Origin: Rachicladosporium sp. CCFEE 5018
Taxonomy: Eukaryota; Ascomycota; Dothideomycetes; Cladosporiales; Cladosporiaceae
DNA: 64,000 bases
Reading direction: 5' to 3'
NCBI GenBank assembly: GCA_002077045.2
Contig: KZ111147.1
Location: 786,037 to 850,036, forward strand
Positions 34,901 to 46,728 of the stretch are shown piece by piece. How positions within the stretch are numbered: position 1 is the first letter of the stretch; every line of letters begins with the position of its first letter. Below the pieces are notes generated by a model. That model was not told the origin of the DNA, made no database searches, and was given only the letters and a program-made list of their open reading frames with translations. The position numbers were made by a program, and so were the translations under genes.

Positions 34901-35373
34901 AGGAACGGGATCCCAAGTCTGCCCGAACAAGTACCGTGCCCGACACTTCGAGCGACAGTGCGATATCTCACGTCCGTTACAGATGCTCGGGCTGCCACTC
35001 CACTTTCGCTGGTCCACAGGCGTTCTATGATCATATGGACGAATGCATATTGCAGAAGACCAGGCTGAATCTCTCACAAGAGCAGGCAACCTTCCCTTGC
35101 TCTATATGCTCATCAAACTTCGGGTTTCCCAAAGACTTGCGCCGACATATCGCGCAAGCTCATAGCAGCGACGCAATTTTGACCATGATTGATTGTGAAG
35201 AACCTGGATGTCAGCGCAAGGGCGAGCACGGGTTCATCCGGAAAGACAAATACCGAGATCATATAAGGCAAGCCCACGGGAAAGAGTCAGCACTACGTGG
35301 GAGGTCGGACGCCGATGGAAGTGTGTCCGGAAAGGCTAGTTCGACAAGAAGGGAGATTCTGACGTGGCCATAG
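31919..35373 (+). pseudogene. HET-PHD-NF-YB-C2H2 gene, copy 2, split by stop and frameshift
   Basis: Homeolog of 7830-11285 with two lesions in the linker between the PHD finger and the histone fold. A TCA serine codon in copy 1 is TAA here (33404-33406), and one T is missing near 33553. The first part (31919-33406) still codes for an intact HET domain plus PHD finger, 495 residues. After the frameshift the original frame stays open to 35373, but its first ATG is at 33613, inside the histone fold, so a protein made from it would lack about the first ten residues of that fold while keeping all zinc fingers. It may be a recent pseudogene, or a truncated HET-PHD protein may still be made. Read error is possible but would need two separate events. 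Confidence 0.8.
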
Positions 35374-35770
35374 GTATGCTTGATGGATTCAATCATCTCC
35401 ATGTTCCGGAGTCGCTTGGCGGTCATGATCCATAATTCGTGCATTCCTCATCCTCCAACCATGCGCCGTTCACAACGGCTAATCGTGTCAGGACGGCAAC
35501 GTTTACCAAATGGTGCAGATCGTGCGCTGCGCTGCGAGCGAAGGTGCGTGGATGCTGCCTACACCGACTCATTCTCTTGATGCAACATTCGCGGCAAAAA
35601 ATTGGTGCTATCTATCTTGTGTGTCACGATTTCCGCTGTCCCTGAGATATACTTCTGCCCACTCTTTTGGGATGTGCACCATGCAGCAGCACGGTGGGTC
35701 AGATCTGCGTAAGGAGAAGGTCGTCTCATGTATAAGTGTATATGTACAGTACGATAGTCCTGCAAACCCC
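35374..35770. other. Convergent intergenic region, HET pseudogene / cytochrome b561, copy 2
   Basis: About 400 bp equivalent to 11286-11681, with scattered substitutions. Nothing was recognised in it. Confidence 0.5.
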
Positions 35771-36680
35771 TCAAGCATACGTCTGCCCGCTCTTCTGCTG
35801 CTTGTAGTACTCGCCCGCACCCTCAGGTGCGCCGGAGCGCGTGGCATTATCTGCTGGTCCACCCATCTCATAGTCGTTCCTCGACACCTCCTTGTACGGC
35901 GCTGCCGACCCCTTGGCTGCCTTGCTCCGCTTCCTCTCGCCGTATATGATGCTCGCCAGGTATGCGCCGCCCATGATCGCAGCAGCAACGGCATAGCCGG
36001 CTACCGCGCCCGTGCTAGGCGCCATGAATCTCGTTTGCTGTGCCAGTCGCAATCCGAGTCCGCCGTTGATGATGCCGCCAAGGATGATGATCCGCCCAAG
36101 CCAGATGTGTCCGTAGCTCCACACCACCCTCCTCGAGTGCTTCTTGAACATGATGTGATGCACGAATCCCAGTGCCGGCTGGAAAGCCAACAGCACAAAC
36201 AGCACAATTCCAATAATCGGATGCGCGCTCTTGAACGTGTAATAATTCACCGTCATCCACACCCCGATCCCGAAAGCGATGATGTAGAAAATCCAGGCTA
36301 CGATTTGTAGGCCTGCGTGCGCGAGCCAGAGTTTTGGGAAGGAGGCGACGCGGATGAGAATCCCGCCTAGAGGAAAGAAGAGGACGAAGGCGAGACTGCC
36401 GAGGACGGCGTGTGCGGTTATGATCGTGCTCGCGTTGCCGCGGGCGCCGCCGAAGCCACCTCGCCCGGCACCACCCTGACCGAAGCCAGAGCTTCCGGAG
36501 TTACCATCGCCGCCGTTCGCGTAAGGATTGCCGCCTGTGTAGCCGGAGCCGCTTGGAGGGCCATACTGAGCTGCTGCGAGGGTTGCTGAACTTGTTAGTG
36601 AGGCTCGGTTGTGATCAGAGGTGTTAATTCTTACCGAGTGCAAGAAGAACCGCGCTTTGTCTGAATGTTGACATCGCCAT
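35771..36680 (-). CDS. Cytochrome b561-type membrane protein, copy 2
   Basis: Homeolog of 11682-12591. Exons 36680-36635 and 36585-35771 give 286 residues. The signal peptide, Gly-rich segment and four heme-ligand histidines are conserved. One visible change in a membrane helix is Ile for Asn (WIFYIIAFG here, WNFYIIAFG in copy 1), which makes copy 2 the more usual membrane sequence. Two alternative ATGs near the start are kept in both copies. Confidence 0.85.
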
Positions 36681-37252
36681 ACTGAGGGTATGACGCGAAA
36701 GAAGGAGATATGGTAAATTAACACGGTAAAGAACGTAACACAGTGGTTGAGGAGGAGACGAGCAGCCGTGATAACCAACGGTGCCAACCAGCCCAAATCC
36801 CAATGCCCAGCGCAACACGCACCGCTCTCCGGCCACCGTTTGTGATCCCGAAATATTAGACTTCTGACAAGGCTGTGCACCGCGCCATGGCAACTACAAA
36901 CCCAGAGCAAGGAGCTGCAAAGTAGCAGAACGCTGTGCAAAGATACGTGCGCCCAGTCGGACTCGGTACTGAGGACGTGTCACGATTGTGTGAGCCACGC
37001 GTCGTGTTTCTGGTCGTGGAGGTGTGGGATGATCCGATGATGGATGTTGGTTCGGAAGGATTGGAGAGCCGGAAAGCTGGAGAGACGTCCGGGCTGAGAT
37101 ATGTAGTCAGCAGAGCTTGGCGAGTGGAGGTGACGATCCCCTGTTCGAGTAACTATATGATAGTGTTTGGGCTAGGCTCAGTCTATGGCAATGATAAAGG
37201 GTACTTCGTGTCGTCGCCTGCTCAGTAGCAACGTCGGCCGGCCCTGCATCGC
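36681..37252. promoter_or_regulatory. Upstream region of cytochrome b561, copy 2
   Basis: 572 bp between the b561 start and the GSH2 stop. Roughly 36990-37240 is poorly alignable with copy 1, one of the most diverged noncoding stretches in the duplicated block. No gene was recognised. Confidence 0.5.
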
Positions 37253-39012
37253 TCACAAGTCTAAGAGACAACAACTGTCGACACTCCCAAACCCAGCAGC
37301 AACACCCCCTTCACTGCTCCCTGCTCCTTTCGTGCGCAGCAGATACCCTGCCTCGAATTTCTCCAGCACGTCTCTGCCCTTGACCACTCCGTTCTCGACC
37401 TTGTCCCGCCATAGACAAGCGCCATACACTCCTAGCTCGCAAATCACCTCACCACTCTGTACCTCACCGTTGCGGAAGATCGCATTCCCTTGTGTAGGCG
37501 GCTCAATCATCTCCATCAGAATGTAGGCTGGCCACTTTGTCTTGGGTAAGCTCTGCAGAAAATCGGGAATCTCGGACCGGTAGATATTGTTGCCGCCACC
37601 CTCTCGCTGAGGTTTAAGGACATACTTCTGCGCCGTTTGCGGATCTGTAGCGAGCTTGCGAGCTTCAAGACCCGCTTCACTCTCGTCGAGTGGGTAGATC
37701 GGAGCGAATGTGGCAAGCAACTTGTCTGCAGCGCTCTTATCGTGTAAGAAACGTGCGAGATGTGGTGAGTGAGGCGTGGCAAGCACTTGCTGCACCTTCT
37801 TCGAGCCGGCGAGATGTGTCAGTATGCCTGGACACTTGATAGCCGCGCTTCGCTCAATGTGTCGTCGCGCATCCCAGTCACGCTGTGAATTGTACTCTGT
37901 CGGTGCATAGCCGGCTCGGAAGTAGACGACTGAGACCTCCCACTGCTTGCCTGAAAGTGATGGCGGAGTGTAGATTAGCTTACGGTCGTGCCCGAGACTG
38001 GTGTCTTGCAGGACTCGACTGAAGGCAAGGCGGAACGTGCGGACGCCATGGTCTGTGTTAAGAGTATACTCCAGGTGGCGCTGATCGAAGACGTTCCGCT
38101 CTACGTCTTGCACAAGGAAGAGAACACAAGCCGGTCGATTAGGCTTGTCTGACTCAACATACGCTCGATGCGCTTTCGCAAGGCCTGACGCAAGTTGCGG
38201 GACCGAGCCGCTGGACTGAAGGGACGCATCATTGATGAGTAATGATGTGACTTCCGGGTATGCATCGACGGAATGTAAATAGCGGTGCAACGAGGCCACT
38301 TGGCTCGAGAGACCACCGAATGAGGACGCGATAGTGTTGAACTCGACCTGCTTCACGGAGAGTCTCGAGTCGCTGTCACTGTCTGACACGTGCACCATAT
38401 AGTCTGAGCGAAAGAGACCGAGTTGGAGACTCTATGCACTGTCAGTGGGACATATGCATGTGTGGTGCACGAACTACCGACTTGAGCATAGCCCTCCTTC
38501 TTCACGGCAAGATGGACTTTCCATAAATTTTCAATGAAGTCGTCGATCTCCAACAGCCTGTTGAATGACTGTCAGACGGCGATCTGTGGAAGTGAAGTGA
38601 TAAGCTGCAGCGTTGCGACTAAGCTGAAGACAGTGTACTGCTCAAAGTGATGTCGACACGAGCTATGCTGAAAACAGGCATGTGATAAGGGGAAGATTCA
38701 TCTGACCTACTCCTTGACAATCTCACCAAGCCATTCCTCGTCTGCAGCAATAGCAGAGTACAGCTCGCTGTACGCCTGGCTGACAGCCCGAGCTTGGTCG
38801 AAGCAGGACCTTGGGAAGAGACTTGGGAACAGCGTTACAGGTGCTGTGGTTGCGAGAGCCCTCGCCGGGTCGAGATCTTCGGCAACATATGCGCTGGTAG
38901 GCCGTACTGCGAGACCATGGGTGATCGACCAGTCTTTGAGGTTGGTCAAGAGGTACTCTTGCTCGGCTTGGGTGAGTGTTGGAGGATATGGAGGATACAC
39001 GGCGTTCGCCAT
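37253..39012 (-). CDS. GSH2: Glutathione synthetase, copy 2
   Basis: Homeolog of 13154-14913. Exons 39012-38711, 38557-38482 and 38431-37253 give 518 residues with the same motifs (GLFRSDYM, KPQREGGGNNIY). The weak GTCGGT donor of intron 2 is kept. Amino-acid changes are few and lie outside the ATP-grasp loop, so both copies look functional. Confidence 0.95.
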
Positions 39013-40075
39013 CTTTACATGCTAATGATCGGTACGCTGGTCTGATCGATGGAGGTTTCCAATGATGTGGAACGCAATAGCGTGCTGACAAAGTCGAGTT
39101 CACCCGGCAGGGTTCATGGCTTGGCGGGATCTGGACTCCGTCTGGATGCAAGCACGACCTGCCATCGCGCCTTCCACAATTACCATGCTCTTGCCAGTCG
39201 CGCTAGACCCTGGAGTCATCTGGACCACATATAATGCGCGTCTGGTAGGTCTCATGTAGGACTTCCTCCTTGGCCTGAGCGGGTCCATCGGGGTACAGAA
39301 CTTCGGACGAGACGGTCCAAGTGCTTCTGACGATTCTCGCAATTGCCAGTCCTTCGCATGCCTGCCACCGGGAGCATCATCCACCCGAAGATCAGCTTCT
39401 GCCTCGCTCTAGAGCTCCAGCTGTGCACTACGAGACATGTATGCTCCAGCGCCGAACTCGAGAAGCGATTTGAGGTCGTTGCGCCAGCGGCTTTTCAGTC
39501 GCGCAAAAAGGAGGCATAGGGACGTGTGAAGAGCTACATGGGATCTGCTTGCTTGTGTGGCAGCATTCTTACTCAGCGTTCAGTAAGCTCCTTTACAACG
39601 ACCAGTCGGTGGCCGGCAAGGTGTCAGCGCATCAGCGTAAGGCAGATCCACCGCATCCGCACTTCTCTACGTCGATGCCTGTACGATCGAGCCTTCTCGT
39701 ACGACTGGAAAGCGTATAACGAGCTCATTTCTTGCTCGTCGAGCTTGCAATAACCGTGTGTTGACCTGTCACGTATTGCAGAAGCTCTTGTTGCGCGCAG
39801 TCCGCAGATCTTGAGCCGCAGCTACACACACTCACTAGGCATCCTCTCGGTCGCTCCTGCCACATCTACGTGTCGACGCACTTGCACTTGCACTTGCCCT
39901 TCTATTAGGTTCACGTGCCTGTGCGGGATCAGCCGCTCACCTCGAGAAGCACTTCACCTTCTACACCCAGATCTACGACACACCACCTCACCTCCTACCA
40001 CCACACAGCACCACACCACGCCTCGACAAGACACCGATACTCACTTCAACACCGCACAGCATACTGAAGCGCAAG
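39013..40075. promoter_or_regulatory. Divergent promoter, GSH2 / SNF2 ATPase, copy 2
   Basis: 1.06 kb equivalent to 14914-15974. The stretch 39755-40075 is nearly identical to copy 1, and the rest is diverged with small indels. No gene was recognised. Confidence 0.55.
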
Positions 40076-43000
40076 ATGACGCGTCCACCAGATGTGTGGC
40101 ATTGGACTGTCGAGGACGTTACTGATTTCCTTCGTGGCGACGCTGTGCAGTATATCAGGCGCGATGTACCACACGCGACGTTTCCTTCACTCGAGCAGCT
40201 CGTTGCCAGATTCGTTGAGAACAGCGTCGATGGCGTCACGCTGCTGACTGCCGTCGATCTGTCCTTCCTCAGAGAGGAATGTGGCGTGAAGGCTTTAGGA
40301 GAGCGAACTGCGTACTTGCGGTGTATCCGGCATCTTCAAGCCAGCTCATGCAGGTACAGGACCAAAGACGAGCCAATCGAGTGGCCTGCGCCCGAATCTA
40401 CTGCGCAGCCAGCCCACATGAACGAGCGCCAGACCACGACAGTTGCCTACAGCATTGTAGCACCCATAGTCGGCGATGATCTTACGCATGGCGAGCAAAA
40501 GATCGATGATGGTCGTCCGCACAAGCGGCGTCGCTTAGACTCGGCGGCACTGGTGACTGATCATGATTCGGTGCTTGATCACGGCATCACGACTTCAAAA
40601 TACGAAATTGATGATTCAAAGATCCATTTACCTGCGAGAAGCCTGCCCATCGACCAGCTTTTCTTTGGTAATACTGCGCTTGGCGCTGCTGTTGGTCTCT
40701 TGCCTCCCATGCACAGGCATTTTACCAACGACGGGGAAGATGAAGAGTCCGATGACTTCCAGTATGTCAATCCGCTCGTACAATGCGGGCTCACGCAGTA
40801 CGCTTATCGCTGCATGTCACACTTTGTCCACGCGCCTGAGGAAAGCCATTTCACCCGCAAGTCGAGAGACGCGCTGGTCATTTACCCGTACAGACGCGAC
40901 ACGAAAGCTGGCGTTGCCTCGGCCACCAGCAAGACCAATCGACATGGCCGTCTGATGCCTGACGCTGATCGATGCGCTTACGTCGTACAGTACGCTCCAG
41001 ACACCGCGACATCGGCGCATATCAACGACGAGGACCGGATCATCATCACACGGGAGTCTGACGCCATGATCAACAGCAATGCGATTGACCTGGGATATTC
41101 CGTGCAGGATGCTGCACAAATCGGTGGCGAATACGACCATCTCCTTCTCAACTGGAAGCACCGCGATGGTGATGTCGATATCACTGCCTTTCCAGAAGGT
41201 GATGACGATGCCACTACAGTCGCGGCAGACGTGGAGCAAGACACCGACGATGAGAGTGGCGATGATCTTGCCGATGTCGAGAGTGAGCAAGAGCATGAGC
41301 AGATTGACATCCCACTGGTCATTGACGCTGCCATCGAACGTTTCCGGCAAGAGTGGCATGACAATAAGTTGCCGACCCTTGTCACGAAAGAGGCTTGGTC
41401 CGTGTGGAAGAAGATGAAGAGAAGTCGTACTGTCCGTGATGAGCTCGTCCGTGGAGCTCAACGAGTGAGCGATCTGCTTGGCAAGCGACTTACGAAGTAT
41501 CGAAATGACATGGTCGGGATGCAGTGGGAAGGTGAGGCAAGCCTTAGGCGCCAGTGTGAGATGCTTGAGCCTACTGCACATGACCGCGAGAAGGAGTTGT
41601 GGAAGATCTCCATCTGGGTCGCCAGCCAGGCACCTGCGCGGCCAATCCGCTCAACTGTCAAGTCAGCTCATATTCCCGGTACGGCAGCGCAGCAAGCGAG
41701 TGCACATGGCACTTCCCTGCAGAACGCACTGAATCTGCTGGGACCTGGCGATCGAATGCAGCTTTCGCCACAGCGTACCGTAAGCATGCTGTCGCAGACT
41801 CTCGCAGAAGAAATCGCTGCGTCAACCCAAGCGGAAGATGAGCGCTCTACCACCGCGGAACCAGACGAGCCACATATCGTGGCTGGCGGTGACGACTTTG
41901 TGGTGCCGGACGGAGCACTCGAAGATGATCAGGAGCAGCTGGACAACATTGTAATGTCAGACGTGGTGCTCGAGGACGATGAGCAGCATGAGGACGTCAT
42001 TGCAGACTCCGAGCACGCTTTGCGCAGCGACACTCTCAATCATGAAGCGGATACGGTCGAAAAGCCTGCAGATGGTGCCGACTATGCGCTCATGTCTGAG
42101 CGAAATCCCATGTCGCCCGAGCTAGTACCTGACGAGATCAACGAGAGCTCGGATTCACCGCGCTCGTTCAAGCACGCTCGCGGCACACATGGGACGCTAC
42201 CGAACCGACCTTCATTCTCTCCAGAAGTAGTCAAAGAAGAGATTCCAGATGATACAGACCGTCCACGAAGCAGCGATAGTCATGCACCACGTACACCGGT
42301 CGGCACGAAGACTGGCGTCATTGACTTGACAATGTTGACAGACAGCTCAGCAAGCAAGAGTACACCCAGAAGGAAGGCCAAGCCTATCATCGGGCCCAGC
42401 AAGAAGCTCAAGAGAGCATCGAAAAGCAACACTCCCTCTGTGCGCAGCAAGCCCACGCCTGTTGGAGATCCTCTCCTGGCCACCGCCTCCGATGTCGACG
42501 ACTGGGACTTCGACCAGCTCGCTGAGACGAAGCAGCGCAAGCACCTTTGGATCAAGATGCTAAACGACGCTGGGCAGCCATTACAGGAGAAATTATGGCA
42601 GGCATGGCAGGAGCTCGCAAACCCAGGCTTCAAGCAAAGGCTGATCGCTGCGATATTACATATGAACGACAATAAAGGCTTGCGCGAGGTGATGGAGGCA
42701 CATCTCGTGGAAGTGATGCAACAGTGCGCGCACATGGCATGTGCTTGGTACTGCTCCGTCTCGCCTCGAGTTTCCTGCGACTCAGACATGATTCAGCAAT
42801 TCCTCAATCAAGACGGACAGGTCCACATGTTCGTGGTTGAGCTGCGGGCTTTACTGAAGAAGCGCACGAGCAAACTATTCGTGCATCATAAATCGGCCAC
42901 GCAGGCTATTCCGTACAATGTTGACTCTGACGAAGACCTTCAAGATGAAGTAGATGATATCGACGAGGCAGACGAGGACCAAGACGCCGCGGATACACCG

Positions 43001-45778
43001 TCATCCAGGCATGGCTCCGCGAAAAAACCAAAGGAGGTGAAGCAAGACGAAGTCGCGAAGACGCGGAGGAGCAATGCACAAGCACGAAGCCATCTATTCA
43101 CGCAGGTGCAGTCGCAGTCGCAGTTGTCATCCAATCCGGACATGCTCTCGCAGATGATTGCGGCCAACCCAAGTCAGTCAGGGCTCGCAATCAATCCGCT
43201 GCGCGATGCTGGCGATCCGCCGATCTTCATCCACCAGGCCATAGCCCACAGCCTGAAGAACTACCAGCATGAAGGTGTCCGCTTTCTCTGGCGAGAGATC
43301 ACGGCTCGTGACTCTGCCGGCAGTCAGGGTGCAGTCCTTGCCCACACGATGGGCCTGGGAAAGACCATGCAGAGCATCGCAATGCTGATGGCTGTCGACG
43401 AGGCTTCTCAATCTTCAACAGCTAAGATCCGACACCAATTGCCACCGAGGCTGCAAGTGAAGGGCGATGAACGTAGAGTGTTCCGTCGTCGACTTTGCTT
43501 TCTGATACTTTGTCCGGCATCTTTGCTGCGCAACTGGCAGAAGGAGATCAAGCAGTGGGCGCCGCAGGGTTTTGGTGGGCCTTCACGGGTGTTTGTTATC
43601 GAGACCACTGTCATGAGGAAGAAGGACGAGCTGTCATACGCAGAAATCCTGAAAGAGTGGCATCGTATGGGTGGTCTACTGCTCATCGGCTACAGCATTT
43701 TCCGTGCTTTGGTCATGGCGGATGACAGCGACGACTCGCGAAAGTCTGGCAAAGCCTCTCGCATCTTGAACACGCCTGAGCATCGCGATCTCGTGCAAAC
43801 CACGCTGCTCGCGGGAACTAATCTTGTTGTGGCTGATGAAGCACATGCACTCAAAGATGACAGGATCAGGCTTTCCCAGGCCGCCGATATGCTTGAGACG
43901 CACAGTCGTATCGCTCTGACAGGCACGCCCATGAGTAACGATGTCGACGAGATTTTCTCACTCATCTCCTGGGTCGCACCAGGATACCTCGGAGGAAAGA
44001 CTGAATTCCAAGGACGTTTCGCTAATCCCATCAAAGCGGGCTTGTGGCAGGATAGTGATGCTGGCGAGCGTCGCCGGAGCAAAGTGCAGCTGACGGTGCT
44101 GCACCGCGAGATTGCACCCAAAGTACATCGTGCCGATATCACGGTGTTACGTGGATCCCTCAAATCTAAAGTGGAGTTCGTCATTACCGTCGAATTGACC
44201 GATACCCAGCGAGCCGCGTACTCGAAGTACATCCACGCGATTACCGGCGCTGCCGAAGGTATCGAGGATGTAAGCCAGATGAGGATCTTTGGGTGGCTTG
44301 ATGCGCTGTTCCTGCTCAATAACCATCCAACCGCGTATCGCAGAAGAATTCTTGAGTCTCTCGACCCAAAGAAGCGAATCGCTAAGATTCAAAAGAGACG
44401 CACGACAGCTATCCAAACTCTTGAGGAAGCAGCCGATGGTAACGCATCGGAGTCAACGGTGGACAGTCCTGCCGAAATAGTCGCGCCGGATGAACCCGCC
44501 GACGAGGGATCAATACTCACTGGATTGGGCTTCGACGACGTGGCCATCAAGGCTCTCGTGGAGGACCTTACCGATACCCTTGACCCAGCACTATCGGCAA
44601 AGGTCTCCCTGCTGATGCGAATTATTGAGCTTTCAATGACATGTGGGGACCAGCTTCTGCTGTTCTCGCACAAAATCCCTACTCTTGACTATCTTGAGAA
44701 ACTCTTTGCGGCTGGCAACATCAAATGTGCGCGCATCGACGGCAATGTTGCCATCGCCAAGCGATCCGACATCCTGAAGGACTTCTCGGAAGGTAAGTAC
44801 TCCTTACTTCTGATCTCGACCAAAGCCGGAAGCCAAGGGCTCAACATACAATGCGCCAATCGCGTGATACTCTTTGACTTTTCTTTCAATCCGTCCTGGG
44901 AAGAGCAGGCCATCGGCCGGGCTTATCGCCTGGGTCAGACGAAGCCGGTCTATGTCTACCGCTTCATCGCAGGCGGTACATTTGAGACGAACCTCTACAA
45001 CAAGACGCTGTTCAAGACCTCACTTGCACAGCGCGTCGTCGACAAGAGGAAACCAGGTCGCAATGCCCAGCGCGACTTGACCAAGTACCTGTACCACCCG
45101 CGGGCCGTGAAACAAAAGGACATCAACGTGGAGCATGGCAAGGACAGGTACGTCCTCGACAAGATCATCGATGCGCAATCTGTACGTACAGAGAAGGACT
45201 CGTCGATCGACATCTGCGCTATCGACACAATGGAGACCCTGCAGCAAGAGGCGGCTGACGAAGAGGATCTCAATGAAGAGGACATGCGAAGGGTCGAGGA
45301 GGAAATGCAGTGGCGTGACGAGAACCGCACGAACCGCAAATTGGGTCTCCCTGAAGTGATGCCTCGGGGATTGGAGCACCCTACCGTTGCTGCTGCCCAA
45401 ACAAGCGTTTCGAGCACTGCCCCCGCAATGAGCGGTCCTTCGCGGATAGACGCAGCTCCGATTCCAGCAACGCAAGCTGCAACCAGTATGCCTCGTGCTG
45501 CGATACCAGCGACGCAAGTCCCTCGTGGTATGAGTAGCTCTTCGCTCCAGCCGCAAGGCTTCCCCGGCTCGCACGCGTGGATGAATCTCAATCAGATGCA
45601 GAACGTCCAAGCGCACCATTTCGCTAGTGGGGGCAGGGATGTGCGTAACGGCACATTCCAGGATGGCTTCGCGCCTATGTCAGTCGATCCGCCGGCTAGA
45701 CCGCCAGTGGCGACTGTTCGATCTTCGCCTGATCAAGGCGTGCACGGGTTGCCTACGCGCAGGCGCGGAGAACAGTGA
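40076..45778 (+). CDS. SAM-SNF2 ATPase of ATRX/ARIP4 type, copy 2
   Basis: Homeolog of 15975-21677, also 1900 residues without introns. SAM domain, Walker A HTMGLGKT and motif VI (IGRAYRLGQ) are unchanged, and motif II is the canonical DEAH, where copy 1 has DESH. About 190 residues just before the SNF2 core (nucleotides 42451-43031) differ strongly from copy 1 with many replacements, while the helicase lobes on the far side are almost identical. Both copies keep full open frames. Confidence 0.9.
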   Translation: MTRPPDVWHWTVEDVTDFLRGDAVQYIRRDVPHATFPSLEQLVARFVENSVDGVTLLTAVDLSFLREECGVKALGERTAYLRCIRHLQASSCRYRTKDEPIEWPAPESTAQPAHMNERQTTTVAYSIVAPIVGDDLTHGEQKIDDGRPHKRRRLDSAALVTDHDSVLDHGITTSKYEIDDSKIHLPARSLPIDQLFFGNTALGAAVGLLPPMHRHFTNDGEDEESDDFQYVNPLVQCGLTQYAYRCMSHFVHAPEESHFTRKSRDALVIYPYRRDTKAGVASATSKTNRHGRLMPDADRCAYVVQYAPDTATSAHINDEDRIIITRESDAMINSNAIDLGYSVQDAAQIGGEYDHLLLNWKHRDGDVDITAFPEGDDDATTVAADVEQDTDDESGDDLADVESEQEHEQIDIPLVIDAAIERFRQEWHDNKLPTLVTKEAWSVWKKMKRSRTVRDELVRGAQRVSDLLGKRLTKYRNDMVGMQWEGEASLRRQCEMLEPTAHDREKELWKISIWVASQAPARPIRSTVKSAHIPGTAAQQASAHGTSLQNALNLLGPGDRMQLSPQRTVSMLSQTLAEEIAASTQAEDERSTTAEPDEPHIVAGGDDFVVPDGALEDDQEQLDNIVMSDVVLEDDEQHEDVIADSEHALRSDTLNHEADTVEKPADGADYALMSERNPMSPELVPDEINESSDSPRSFKHARGTHGTLPNRPSFSPEVVKEEIPDDTDRPRSSDSHAPRTPVGTKTGVIDLTMLTDSSASKSTPRRKAKPIIGPSKKLKRASKSNTPSVRSKPTPVGDPLLATASDVDDWDFDQLAETKQRKHLWIKMLNDAGQPLQEKLWQAWQELANPGFKQRLIAAILHMNDNKGLREVMEAHLVEVMQQCAHMACAWYCSVSPRVSCDSDMIQQFLNQDGQVHMFVVELRALLKKRTSKLFVHHKSATQAIPYNVDSDEDLQDEVDDIDEADEDQDAADTPSSRHGSAKKPKEVKQDEVAKTRRSNAQARSHLFTQVQSQSQLSSNPDMLSQMIAANPSQSGLAINPLRDAGDPPIFIHQAIAHSLKNYQHEGVRFLWREITARDSAGSQGAVLAHTMGLGKTMQSIAMLMAVDEASQSSTAKIRHQLPPRLQVKGDERRVFRRRLCFLILCPASLLRNWQKEIKQWAPQGFGGPSRVFVIETTVMRKKDELSYAEILKEWHRMGGLLLIGYSIFRALVMADDSDDSRKSGKASRILNTPEHRDLVQTTLLAGTNLVVADEAHALKDDRIRLSQAADMLETHSRIALTGTPMSNDVDEIFSLISWVAPGYLGGKTEFQGRFANPIKAGLWQDSDAGERRRSKVQLTVLHREIAPKVHRADITVLRGSLKSKVEFVITVELTDTQRAAYSKYIHAITGAAEGIEDVSQMRIFGWLDALFLLNNHPTAYRRRILESLDPKKRIAKIQKRRTTAIQTLEEAADGNASESTVDSPAEIVAPDEPADEGSILTGLGFDDVAIKALVEDLTDTLDPALSAKVSLLMRIIELSMTCGDQLLLFSHKIPTLDYLEKLFAAGNIKCARIDGNVAIAKRSDILKDFSEGKYSLLLISTKAGSQGLNIQCANRVILFDFSFNPSWEEQAIGRAYRLGQTKPVYVYRFIAGGTFETNLYNKTLFKTSLAQRVVDKRKPGRNAQRDLTKYLYHPRAVKQKDINVEHGKDRYVLDKIIDAQSVRTEKDSSIDICAIDTMETLQQEAADEEDLNEEDMRRVEEEMQWRDENRTNRKLGLPEVMPRGLEHPTVAAAQTSVSSTAPAMSGPSRIDAAPIPATQAATSMPRAAIPATQVPRGMSSSSLQPQGFPGSHAWMNLNQMQNVQAHHFASGGRDVRNGTFQDGFAPMSVDPPARPPVATVRSSPDQGVHGLPTRRRGEQ

Positions 45779-46728
45779 GCGTGCTACGGTGGCGCTTTCC
45801 ACGATGATATGAAACAGCGGTTGCCATGGTCACGATGCATGAGGCGTGTCTTGGCTGTCTCGGTGGCGTGGGCAGTGGGTAGATGATACGAAAGGACTAG
45901 CTGAAGTTGCTCACGTGTATAGCTAGCCACATAGCAATTAAAAACATCTAACAATTCATCGGATATCCATGGCTCGGTACACATTGTGTTCATTCCGCGC
46001 AAGCTGCACTTGTCTGTCTCGGAACGGTCTCACATAGCTGTCTTTCTTTCGGGCGAGTGGAGATAGCGGTGACATGGCCACGTCGACGGTGACTTACCGT
46101 TGTAGTGAGCCGGCAAGCGACCATCACTTGCTATGTCAGTATCGCCGCAGCGGGTGCATTAACAGAAGCAGAGGAGCCCGCTCGGATCTCAGGAGAGACT
46201 GTGTCAGCATCATGCTAAGCGACGACGGGTGAATTGTCTCCGGTTTCCACGGGTGGTGGCAGCCCGCCCATGTGATCGTCGGTGATCACTAACGATTGGT
46301 GAAATGATCATTGCCCGTATTTCGAGCTGCGACAACGTGCCCATCCGGATTGCGTTGCGTTTTGGAGTAGGTCCATACCCTTCTGTAGAGCACGGCGGGA
46401 GCGATGGACGTTATCGGCGCGTGGATTTCCCGCCTTGATCTGGGTCCTCTGCTCCCCAACTCCAATCCGAAACCAGCCCAGCGCAGCGTGACTGTCCTGG
46501 GCTTCAAGAGCCAATGATCGAGATGCATGGATGGCTGTTCCATGCTCTGCTTAGCATAGCTTCTGACATGTCTTCTCTGCTGGCGCATGGCTCGGACGGC
46601 TGACGCTGGTAAAAACAGCTGTCTACGCCGATTGCCTCGTCTCGAGCGTCAAGCAGACTGTTTTGTGAGCTTGACTTAGCCGTCAGTGTTGGAATGGGGC
46701 GGAATGGCGACAGACGCTTCTTAAGAAC
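45779..46728. other. Convergent intergenic region, SNF2 / MOSC, copy 2
   Basis: 950 bp equivalent to 21678-22652, shorter by about 26 bases because of a deletion near 46135. No gene or RNA was recognised. Confidence 0.5.

Noticed and set aside
33586..35373. Second half of the broken HET gene as an independent gene with a complete histone fold
   Set aside because: The frame opens with a TTG and its first ATG (33613) lies inside the histone fold, so an independent protein would lack the first helix residues. Kept as part of a pseudogene.
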